64,000 nt of DNA from Zizania palustris. Lineage: Eukaryota > Streptophyta > Magnoliopsida > Poales > Poaceae. This document shows positions 43,910-53,899 of the stretch, one piece after another. The DNA lies in NCBI GenBank assembly GCA_019279435.1, contig JAAALK010000289.1, forward strand, positions 44,519,164-44,583,163. The letters run 5' to 3'. The stretch's first letter is position 1; the number at the start of each line of letters is the position of its first letter. Position numbers and translations under genes: made by a program. Below the pieces are notes generated by a model, which saw only the letters and a program-made list of their open reading frames with translations, did no database searches and was not told the origin of the DNA.

Positions 43910-46265
43910 ATGGATAGAACATCATTTAAGATTTACTATGGAGATGGTCAAGTAGTTATTGGTCATGATAGTGCTGATCTTAGTAGTTTTCAATGTACCG
44001 AGAATAGTTTAAATCGGGTAGAGGAGTGTGACATTGACAATATTAAGAAGTGGATATATCGTATTTTTGGTTAGATGTGTAGCAGTGGGATTTGCATCTG
44101 TATGTCCGATGCAGCCGTGTGCCCGAAGGGTATTTTTAGGAGATGGATCCTATTACCTCGAGTAGCATATGGAGAGGATACGCTAGAAGGGCGTTAGAGA
44201 AAGGTTGGGAACAGATTTTGCTCGTCTACTTCACTCCTCGTGTACTTCTAATTCTAGACCCAACACCAGATCAAGTTGTTGAGTCATGCGTACAATTAGA
44301 GGTCAGCCATAGTAGACAACTCCATGAGGATATCCCCGAGACAGATGTAATAGCTTCAACTCCAACTGTACAATGGTCTACTGAAGGACAAACTGACGAA
44401 GGGGAGGAAATAGAGGACATAGTTGAGTTACTTGAGAGAGAGAATTAAGATTTCGAGAAAACTGTGGAGCAGGATGGAAATGAGAACTCCAATGAAGAAG
44501 ATGAAGCAGTAGATGGTAACAATGATAATGAAGAGCAAGACATTCCGATTCCCAACAAGTGGCAAGTAAAAGATTTTATTGATCTTGCTATAAGTGATGG
44601 GCGCTAGACTCATTGAGAGTATGCACATAATGAGAAGCACATGGATGTTGTGTATCCTACTAAGGATACAGTGCAAGATGCCATCAAAGTATGGTTGTTG
44701 TCACTTCGACGATCATTTTGAGTTAAGAAGTCAAACAACATGACCTATGATGTTGTGTGCGAGAATCATGATTGTCCATGGAGAGTTCATGCATGTAAAC
44801 TGAAGTAGGGAATTCATTGGGTGTGCTCAATTGTGGTCCAACATAAATGAGTATTTGATACAATTGTGACTAGGCACAAGAATCTAAGTACAAGTTACAT
44901 TGTGGAGTGATGTATTCTAATATCGTTGAGAATCAGTGTTTACAAATCGTCCGACTAATCGCGATTAATCGGCCTGGTCATTTTCCTGGCTACGACTAGG
45001 TGCTCCGACCCAACTAGAGCGACCAGAAATCGGGTCGTCCGACTAGTCGGCCGATTAGTGGCATTTTGGCGACCAGGAAAGAAGGGCAACCGACGGGGAA
45101 GGCAGGGGGCAGCCGGAGGAGGGTGCTGACAATGGCGCATGGGCCACGGCGGGAGGAGTGGGCCGGCGGCGGCGTGCCTTGGAGTGGGAGGGGCCACCGA
45201 CGGTGCTGGTGGGAGCATGAGGAGGAGAAGGCGGCACCGGTGGGAGCGGGAGCAAGAGGAGAAGGCGGCGCTGGCGGGAGCTGTGGCGCGCAGGGGATGT
45301 TCAACGCACAGGCTTCTGAGTTGTCTCTATGGCGGCTGAGGGAGGAGATCTGCAGTAGCTGTTTGGGAGAGGGGAGATGTAAGGAGCTAGGGTTGTGGCG
45401 GCTGTGAGGTGGAGGGGAGATGTGAGGAGTGAAGTTAGGGTTTAGTTAATGGGCCTTTGCTTTTCAATTTGATGTTTGGGCTAATAAGTAATGGCTGAAA
45501 TTTGGTCCATACCTGGATATTTATTGTCATATACTATATAGTGTATATATATTATGTAAATTTCCTAAAATATATGGAATAATTAAATAGAACGACCAAG
45601 ATCGACTAATCGCGATTAATCGCGATTAGTTTTCTAGTCGGTACCATGGCGACTAGGCGATTTGTAAACATTGTTGAGAATGTTAGTTAGGAGCCTTGAG
45701 TTTTAATACTTACCATAGAGAGAAGATTTCAGTATACAATCAACTACTTTAAGGCTTGTAGGAATAAACAGAAGGCACTAGAGATGAAGTTTGGTACATG
45801 CGAGGACTTATACCATAACATACCTCTTTGTTTGGAGACGGCGCAAATGCGCAACCCTGGCACGTACTACACTTATCAGGAGAAGGATGCAACATTTATA
45901 GAAGGTGTGAAGATTCTACATCGAGTATTATTTGCACTCGGTGCTTGCATCCGAGTGTTCTAGTATTGTCGTCACATTCTTTGTGTGGATGGAACATTTC
46001 TAACTGAAAACCATAGATATCAAATACTAATAACTATTGGTATTGACGACAACAACTAGGTTGTCCCAATTGCCTTTGGTTTTGTGGAAAATGAGAACTA
46101 CAAAAGTTAGTTGTGGTTTTTATGATAGTTGCACATTGGAGTTGTTCAAGGCACGCAAAATGTTTGTGTGCTGCATGACTGACATGTTGGGCTTATAAAG
46201 GCAGTCCAACATATGAAGAATAATCCAGATGAGCCTTATCCAGGCGAGATATATTTTACCATAAC
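43910..46265 (+). pseudogene. Mutator-like (MuDR-type) transposase, decayed
   Basis: The N-terminal reading starts MDRTSFKIYYGDGQVVIGHD. After several stops comes an acidic region, then the MuDR DNA-binding part at about 44640-44850 (DVVYPTKDTVQDAIKVWLL, VCENHDCPWRVHACKLK). The MULE catalytic part lies at about 45970-46250: CVDGTFLTENHRYQILITIG, VVPIAFGFVENENYKS and CVLHDxHVGLIKAVQHM, where x is a lost residue. The first Asp of the catalytic triad is in CVDGTF. The 740-bp hAT at 44934-45673 splits the two parts. More than ten in-frame stops make it dead. I could not find terminal inverted repeats of the parent element. Confidence 0.78.
44934..45673. mobile_element. non-autonomous hAT element in the MULE pseudogene
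   Basis: Terminal repeats CAGTGTTTACAAATCG and CAATGTTTACAAATCG differ at one position. The 8-bp duplication TTGAGAAT is perfect (44926-44933 and 45674-45681). Both subterminal zones are rich in CGACTA / ATTAATCG words. The middle (45060-45420) is GC-rich and encodes only Pro/Ala- or Gly/Arg-biased frames. On the minus strand site II-like words (TGGGCT 45477-45482, TGGGCC 45450-45455) and a telo-box (45435-45444) precede the GC-rich part. An AT-rich stretch (45500-45600) follows on the right. The layout repeats that of the hAT at 28646-29559, although the terminal sequences differ. Confidence 0.9.
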
Positions 46266-46434
46266 ATTGTGATCATGTCTTACTCTATGTATTTAGATGG
46301 TTTCCTCCTCTATTTCTACGAATCTTAGGGGAATCGAATATCCAAACTAGAGGAGAGATCGTTTCGCTTGTCGCATCCCTTCGTGAACATATCAACCATT
46401 GTGCCATTATGGACATATAAGATAAGCCGAGACT

Positions 46435-46990
46435 ATGGAGGAGTACACACGAAGGAAAGAAGAGCATCAACTTAAGGTAGATCATGCTAGTTCATGTTGG
46501 ATGAAAAATTCTCTAGGAATTCTCGAGTGGGAGCAACGACCTACGTGCGCATGTGGCAGTCGTTGCATTATATGGACATCTCTCAGAGGCGACTCAAGAG
46601 GAAGGAGTGAATTCATGTGCCCTAACATAAATGAGCACGTCGTGGTAAGTGATGACTTAAATTAAATTCACATAATTTTTAACGCAATACTCACCTCACT
46701 ATTTATTGTGATAGCAAAATGTTAGGAGATGTCCATTCCATCGGTGGATAGATGTCACGCCACCGACGTATGAGGATGGTTCTATCACAAAGGCGAAAAG
46801 TCACTCGAAGTATGAAATTAGAAAGCGAGAAGCTAATGAGCGAGCGAGGACTACGAGATGGAGTGAAGAGGACATGCAACAGAGGGAAAATAGACAGCGA
46901 CAACTTAGGTTCCGAGAGGAACGAAGATTACCTGGTCATCACCACCTCTTTATCTCTATCGTCTCCTTCTTACCTGGTCATACAAAATAA
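46435..46990 (+). CDS. GRF-type zinc-finger protein, MULE-associated
   Basis: Two exons, 46435-46644 and 46715-46990, joined in phase 0 across a 70-bp GT-AG intron (GTGGTAAGT ... TGATAG). The product has 161 residues. Spliced, it gives a GRF zinc finger: CACGSRC, WTSLRGDSRGRSEFMCP, then across the splice RRCPFHRWIDVTPPTYEDG. The first exon alone has only half the finger, so the intron is well supported. A basic, Arg/Glu-rich C-terminal helix follows (KYEIRKREANERARTTRW). GRF fingers bind single-stranded DNA in some nucleases; grass genomes hold many small GRF proteins near mobile DNA. It may be a trailing exon of the MULE unit or a separate gene. An upstream frame (NIQTREEIVSLVASLREHIN near 46335-46395) may be part of it. 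Confidence 0.6.
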
Positions 46991-47223
46991 CTCAAACATA
47001 CTTCTTTGACCCACCTTTGACTTCTATTGACCGCACGGTACTTCTAATGAGCCTAGGCTTTACCAAATCTTGCTGTCAACAAGATGGCAATGGGTATCCG
47101 ATACCCATTTACCCGTGGGTAATTACCCTATTAGGGGGTGGGTATGGGGACAAATTAATACCCACAAGTATATAAATAGGTAAAAATTTATACTCCGGGT
47201 AATCGGTTACGAATATGGAAAAA
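46991..47223. other. AT-rich sequence with GGGTA words, cut by the Sirevirus-like element
   Basis: Repeated GGGTA/TACCC words (ATGGGTATCCGATACCCAT, ACCCGTGGGTAATTACCC) at 47092-47210 resemble the subterminal part of a hAT-type element. The other end is not in the window. Confidence 0.35.
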
Positions 47224-49154
47224 TGTTGGACCGGAAACGGCGACCAGAGGGGGGGTGAATGGGAGCTTTTAAAAAATCTGGCTAAAAACTAGCCTTCGGT
47301 TTCAGTTATGTCTTCTGCGGAACAGGCTTCGAACACTACCTTCGAAGGTCTGGTTCGGAGGTACTTCTACACCTTCGAACACAGGCTTCGGAGGAGCAAA
47401 AGTTCGAAGCCAAGAAGACTTCGCTCCACTTCCAACCCTCGAAAATCTACTCTGCTTAGTCAGTGCAGGCTCCGCACACAGGGTGCTTCGAGCAGGCTTC
47501 GCACTTCACCCTTCGCAAGAGTGGACTGCCCTCTGAGGACTTCGACCAAGTACTTGGCAGCAGCAACTGGTGCTGAGCTTCGTACACGAAGGTCTACACG
47601 CACACAAACAGACTACACTAGGGGCTTCGACACAAGAAGCAAAACGGGCAACAATCAGGGCTTCGCTAGTAAGCAGCGAGGTCACGCCTCCTGTTACACA
47701 GAGCGAATGCACACTGACAAAAGCACAGGAAACAGGGCTTCGCCGCTTGAACAAGGAACACAGAAAATGAACTCTCTGGATGTATTAAAATCGAAGTATG
47801 TGGCTACAGGAGCTCAACAGTAAATGCTCAAAGTGTTCAATGTTACCTACCGAGCCCCCATATTTATAGCCCACAGTTCACCCAAAGGAAGTGACTACTT
47901 TACCCCTAGGGTTTACACAAGATTTGACTCTACAGAACTAAGGGGTACAAAAGGTAGTCCACCTTTATTCTGGAGGCTTCTCTGTCAGCTTTGCAGAGGG
48001 GACAGTGTCAGCTTTTTACAGAACAGACAGTGTCAGCCTTTGCAGTCTTTGACTTTCTGCAGCCTCCCATCGCACGCGAGGGTGCGGTAGCTTCGGTGAG
48101 AAGCCTTGATCCTGGTGGCCTTCGCTCCACCGAAGTCAGTCTCCGATACAGTGACGGTTTTGAGCCGAAGCCGTCAAAGCTCTTGAGCCTTCGCACCAAC
48201 ACCTCCGGAGTGGACCACCACGGCTTCGCAGCTTCACCCAGCTCGAACTCCGTCAGTCCGTGTACCGAAGCCATGCAGGCCGAAGTACCTCAAGACAACC
48301 TTGCTCCTGAGCAAGCCTCGCTCTGAAGCCTTCCTCACTCCGAAGCCTCACCTTCGGAGTGCCACCCTTCGAAGTCCCTCCTTCGTCCAAGGCCTCCGGA
48401 TGAAGCATTCCATGAGCCCTTAGTCGCAGTGTCTCTCCCCGAGCACACTCCTCGACGAGCCTCACTCGGACCATGCCTTCGATGCGCCTCGACTTCTGAG
48501 ACCTTCGTCGGGCCATCTTCGAATGTCTCCCTCCGGAGCACACTTCGAATTCCTTGCCTCCGCAGAGGACTTGTTCCACCAACTCCGAAGTCACTCCATT
48601 CGGAGTACCTTCGAAGTGCCTCACCTCCGAGGACTTTGTCTCGGAGTACCTTCAGCCGGAGCCACGCTCCGCACTCTCTGCCTTCACCTGGCACGTCTCG
48701 ACCCGAGGACCGACCCGGACCACCTTCGTAGCCACCGTGACGGAGCTCCCCGCTCCCCTGGCATCAAGCCTCCTGCTTGACCCAGGTTCACCTGCTGCGA
48801 ACCTTGTCTGTCACCTCCGAAGTCCCTGCACACCACCGACAAGCAGACAAGTGTATCCAGTACTCCGGAGACCTCTCCGGGTTAGCAACCTCCGGCACAC
48901 ACTCCGGTGTACCGCCCAAAGTACCGAACCCTTCGGTACGAACCCAGTCATTGCGTACTGTCGGACCCCTCCGACGAGCACACTCCGCTGCACAGCTGCA
49001 GCAAGCAAACACCGAACACACTTCGGTGACAACACCTCCGAACACCCTTCGGAGGTACCACCTCCGAAGCCCCTTCGGAGGTACCCTTCGAACAGAGGGT
49101 AAAATCTCGTCAATCACTCATCACAAAACACCGAAACCAACCCTTGGTTTCTCA
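47224..49154 (-). repeat. 3' LTR of the outer Sirevirus-like element
   Basis: 1,931 bp, beginning TGTTGGACCGG and ending TTGGTTTCTCA on the + strand. The minus-strand TATA box (CTATAAATA) is at 47861-47869. It is rich in CTTCGG, TTCGAA and CTCCGGAG words. Confidence 0.88.
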
Positions 49155-50344
49155 ATCTCCCCCTTGATGAGTGCATTGACAACCAAATCGAAGTTCAAGA
49201 AAATGTAAAAATTTTCAGCACACAAGTGACCATAAAAACTCAGAAAAGAGCCAAATCATGTCACTTGATAAAAGAATTTTCTCCCCCTTTCTCACACGAT
49301 TGAAAAGCCCCCTTTCGGCAATAAAACTCCCCCTGAGTTAAATTTTCCTTTTGGCAATAAAGAACCATCTCCCCCTTTATGTCAAATGTTCTCCCCCTTG
49401 AAAATTATACCCCTTGCGGCAGAGAACGAAGCAAATCTCTTCGGAATTTCTCCACCTTTGGCAATGCAAACATCAAGGAGCATGTAAAAGATGCAAAGCT
49501 TCGAATTGAGCAGAATAGCAAAGACATATGAAGCAAAAATATGCCAACAGTAACATCAATGATCATGGGCTCAGCTCAAATTAATATTCTCTAAAAGCAT
49601 GATGAAGCATGTGATTTGATCAATTTTTGAAATAAAAAGCATCACCACTTAGTCAAGGAAACTAGACAAGTAAGAGCAAGGACTGCGCACAGCTAGTCAA
49701 TCTCTACTCTAGACAGACAAGTCCAGTTCAAAAGGAGCTTGAAAAGCAAACTTGATAGACAATGAATTTTGTTGTTCTTTTCTTAGTGCCAGGGGTTATT
49801 TGTTTGTCCACCTTATTCTTTCCAATCCGGCCAAGCCTAGGCATGAAAGCCATAAGAAGCTTAAGGCAAAGATTTTGGTATACACTACACTATTCCAGTT
49901 CAGACCGATGTGCAATGGTAAGCAGTCTAGAATAGAGTAGTGCGACAAACAAACCCACCTGGATCTTTTCTCTTAAAAGCATGCAAATCATGGAATTGTT
50001 GATTTTAACTAAGTGAACCAATGTTTGGCACTTTATGAATATCCATGAAAATGTAGAACAGTTTTCAAGTTGCAATTTTTAGCATCCAATGAACAGTGTC
50101 TCGCTGTCAAGCAGATAAAAGATAGCTAAAGCAGTCCTGCCGAAACATGCTAGATTCAAGACTAAGCAGTGAGTATGATTTGACTTTGAAAATAAAACAT
50201 CATGCACATGAATGTTCCAGATGAATTAACAAGAGCTGAGCTGACATGATTTCATGAATTATAAGCAGGCATATAAGTGCAAAATATGTAAATGCAATTT
50301 CAACACAATTAGACAAAGGCACATCCATCTAAAACAGCTCCCCC
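49155..50344 (-). other. 3' internal non-coding region of the outer element
   Basis: On the minus strand, several purine tracts (GGGGGAG type) lie between 49155 and about 49400. The one touching the LTR (CAAGGGGGAGAT) is the likely polypurine tract. No envelope-like ORF is present. It corresponds to 59531-60685 of the inner element but has diverged in length and sequence. Confidence 0.7.
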
Positions 50345-51859
50345 TCACAAAATGCCGTAAGGGTGACAAATGCCAAGTTCCCCACGCAAGTAAGCAAATC
50401 GAGAAGCATCGAGGGGTTTTGTAAAAATGTCGGCAAGCTGGTGTTGGGTATCAACATATTGAAGTTCAATATCACCCTTCTCATTGTGATCTCTGAGAAA
50501 GTGATACCGTACATCAATGTGTTTGGTTCTGGAGTGCTGAACCGGGTTGTTTGCAATACAAATAGCACTAGTGTTATCACAGAAAAGTGGAACACTCTTA
50601 TAATCTAACCCGAAATCCCGCAAAGTGGAAACCATCCGCAAAATTTGAGAGCAACAGCTAGCTGCAGCAACATATTCGGCCTCAGCCGTTGATTGTGCAA
50701 CGGCCTCAGCCGTTGATTGTGCAACACTAGACTGTTTGCGGGAAGACGAGCAAACCAGAGAGGTACCCAGAAAATGACAAGTACCAGAGGTACTCTTCCT
50801 ATCAATTCTACACCCAGCAAAGTCCGCATCAGAATAACCTCGAAGACATAAAGAAGAAGACGCCGAATACCATATGCCAAACTCAAGGGTGTGTTTGAGA
50901 TACCTTAGGATGCGCTTAATCGCTTGGCGGTGCGAAGCTCGTGGTGAAGCCTGAAAACGAGCGCACAGACACACAGCGAAGTGTATGTCCGGCCTCGTGG
51001 CAGTCAAGTAGAGGAGGGAGCCGATCATGCTCCGGAACTCCTTCTGATCTACGGCTTCTCCATCTTCGTCAGGGTCCAATGCTACAGATGTAGCCATTGG
51101 AGTGGCGAGGGGCTTCGCATCGGACATGTCGAACTTCTTGAGCAGGTCCTTGGTGTACTTTGTTTGGTGGACAAAAGTACCTTGTTTGCTTTGCTTGATT
51201 TGCAAACCAAGGAAGAAGGTGAGTTCACCCATCATCGACATTTCAAATTCCCTGCTCATGGTATCTGCAAACTCGGCAACTAAAGCATGAGAAGAGCCAC
51301 CAAAGATGATATCATCCACATAAATCTGAACTAGGAGGAAATCTTTGCCATGCTTGAGAGTAAACAAAGTTTTATCAACAGAGCCCATCAAATACCCTCG
51401 CTCAAGCAGAAAAGACTTAAGTCTATCATACCATGCCCGAGGGGCCTGCTTGAGTCCATAAAGAGCCTTATGAAGTTTAAGGACTTTATGTGGGTACTTG
51501 GGGTTTTCAAAACCAGGGGGTTGTTTTACATAAACATCTTCACCTATGAAACCATTAAGGAAAGCACTTTTGACATCCATTTGATAGAGTTTGAATCCCC
51601 GGGATGTCGCAAAGGCAAGCAAAATCCTAATGGCCTCAAGGCGAGCAACAGGTGCAAAAGTTTCAGTAAAATCAATCCCTTCTAGTTGAGAAAAGCCCTG
51701 AGCTACAAGTCTAGCCTTATTTCTCACTATAGTCCCATCCTCCCCTTGTTTATTTTTGAAAATCCATTTTGTTCCAATGAAATGAACATTAGGTGGAGGA
51801 TCAACTAAAGTCTAGACTTGGTTTCTCTCAAAATTTTCAAGTTCTTCATGCATGGCATT
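50345..51859 (-). pseudogene. outer element pol, RT-RNase H part
   Basis: The RT has KARLVAQGFSQLEG, QMDVKSAFLNGF and IYVDDIIFGG; the RNase H has GYSDADFAGCRIDRKSTSG and NNPVQHSRTKHIDV. The stop at 50345 is at the same place as in the inner element. Two defects: TAG at 51812-51814 where the inner copy has Trp (NQVWTLVDPP), and a 24-bp tandem duplication (50678-50725) that repeats AVAQSTAE in RNase H. The reading frame is broken at the insertion site of the inner element after WINA and resumes at 62662. Confidence 0.88.
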
Positions 51860-53835
51860 TGAGAAACCAAGGGTGGTTTCGGTGTTGTGATGAGTGATTG
51901 ACAGGCTTTTACCCTCTGTTCGAAGGGTACCTCCGGAGGGGGTTCGGAGGTGGTACCTCCGAAGGGCGTTCGGAGGTGTGTTACCAAAGGTTGTTCGGTG
52001 TTTGCTTGCTGCAGCTGTGCAGCGGAGTGTACCTGTCGGAGGGGTCCGACAGTACGCGATGACTGGGTTCGTACCGATGGCTTCGGTACTTTGGGCGGTA
52101 CACCGGAGTGTGTGCCGGAGGTTGTTAACCCGGAGAGGTCTCCGGAGTACTGGATACACTTGTTTGCTTGTCTGTGGTGCGCAGGGACTTCGGAGGCGAC
52201 GGACAGGGTTCGAGCCAAGTGAACCTGGGTCAAGCGGGTGGCTTGATGCCAGGGGAGCAGGGAGCTCCGTCACGGTGGCTGCGAAGGTGGTCCGGGTCGG
52301 TCCTCGGGTCGAGTCGTGCCAGGTGAAGGCAGAGAGTGCGGAGTGTGGCTCCGGCTGAAGGTACTCCGAGACAAAGTCCTCGGAGGTGAGGCACTTCGAA
52401 GGTACTCCGAATGGAGTGACTTCGGAGTTGGTGGAACAAGTCCTCTGCAGAGGCAAGGAGTTCGAAGTGTGCTCCGGAGGGAGACACTCGAAGGTACCCG
52501 ACGAAGGTCTCAGAAGTCGAGGTGCATCGAAGGCATTGTCCGGGTGAGGCTCGTCGTGGAGTGTGCTCGGGGAGAGGCACTGCGACGGAGTGCTCATGGA
52601 ATGCTTCATGCGGAGGCCTTGGACGAAGGAGGGACTTCGAAGGGCGGTACTCCGAAGGTAGGGGTTCGGAGTGAGGATGACTTGTGGTACTTCGGCCATG
52701 CATGGCTTCGGTACACGGACGGACGGTGTTCGAGCTCGAAGTAGCTGCGAAGCCGTGGTGATCCACTCCGGAGGTGGTGGTGCGAAGGCCCAAGGGCTTT
52801 GACGGCTTCGGCTCAAAACCGTCACTGTATCGAAGGACTTCTTCGGCGGAGCGAAGGCCAACAGGCTGCAGGCTTCTCGCCGAAGCTACCGCACCCTCGC
52901 GTGCGAAGGGAGGTTCCAGAAGTCAACACTGTAAAGGCTGACACTGTCTGTTCTGAAAAAGGCTGACACTGTCCCCTCTGCAGCTGACAGAGAAGCCTCC
53001 AAAATAAAGGTGGACTACCTTTTGTACCCCTTAGTTCTGTAGAGACAAAATGGATGTAAACCCTAGGGGTAAAGTAGTCACTTCCTTAGGATGAAGCCGT
53101 GGGCTATAAATACGGGGGCTCGGTAGGTAACATTTAACACTTTGAGCATTTACTGTTGAGCTCCTGTAGACAGACCTCGCTGTATTCATTCTGAGTTCAA
53201 TTCAATTCAGTGTTCCTTGTTCAAGCGGCGAAGCCCTGTTTTTCTTGTGCTTTTTGCTTGAGCTTGCTTTGCATACTTCGCTAGTTTAGTGCACCGAAGC
53301 CTGTTGAGGCGAAGGTAGTTTTTCGTGCGAGGTGTGCTTTGTCAGTGAGCTTTCGCTCTGTGTAACAGGAGGTGTAACCTCGCTGATTACTAGCGTAGCC
53401 CTGACCGAGTCTCGTTTTGCTTCTTGTGTCGAAGCCTTTAGCTTAGTCCGTTTTGTGTGCGTGTAGACCTTCGCGTACGAAGCCCAGCACCAGTTGCTGT
53501 CGCCAAGTACTTGGTCGAAGTCCTCAGAGGGCTGTCCACTCTTGCGAAGGGTGAAGTGCGAAGCCTGCTCAAAGCACCTTGTGTGCGGAGCCTGCACTGA
53601 CTTAGCAGAGTAGATTTTTGTGGGTTGTCTGTGGAGCGAAGTCTTCTTTACTTCGAACTTTTGCTCCTCCGAAGCCTGTGTTCGGAGCTGTCAAAGTACC
53701 TCCGAACCAGACCTTCGAAGGTAGTGTTCGAAGCCTGTTCCGCAGAAGACAGAACAGAACCGAAGGCTAAGTTTTTAGCCTGAATTTTTAAAAGCTCCCA
53801 TTCACCCCCCTCTGGTCGCCGTTTCCGGTCCAACA
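51860..53835 (+). repeat. 5' LTR of the inner Sirevirus-like element
   Basis: 1,976 bp. The TATA box CTATAAATA is at 53104-53112. Many short palindromes based on CCGAAG, TTCGAA and CCTCCGGAGG fill the first 900 bp. It carries no gene; long open frames on either strand come from composition. Confidence 0.93.
53104..53112 (+). promoter_or_regulatory. TATA box in the 5' LTR
   Basis: CTATAAATA, about 730 bp before the LTR end; the same box is at 61930-61938 in the 3' LTR. Confidence 0.6.
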
Positions 53836-53837
53836 AT

Positions 53838-53849
53838 TGGTATCAGAGC
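53838..53849 (+). other. primer binding site, initiator-Met tRNA type
   Basis: TGGTATCAGAGC, two bases after the LTR end. It matches the 3' end complement of plant initiator-Met tRNA over 12 bases. Confidence 0.88.
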
Positions 53850-53899
53850 GGGTTAAGATCACCAGTTGACCTTAACCGGTTTTGTGATCTGTTGGCGAC

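Noticed and set aside
51812..52861. 349-residue Ser/Pro/Thr-rich frame, repeated at 60632-61687
   Set aside because: Both lie antisense within the two LTR copies and contain no known domain; LTR composition accounts for them.
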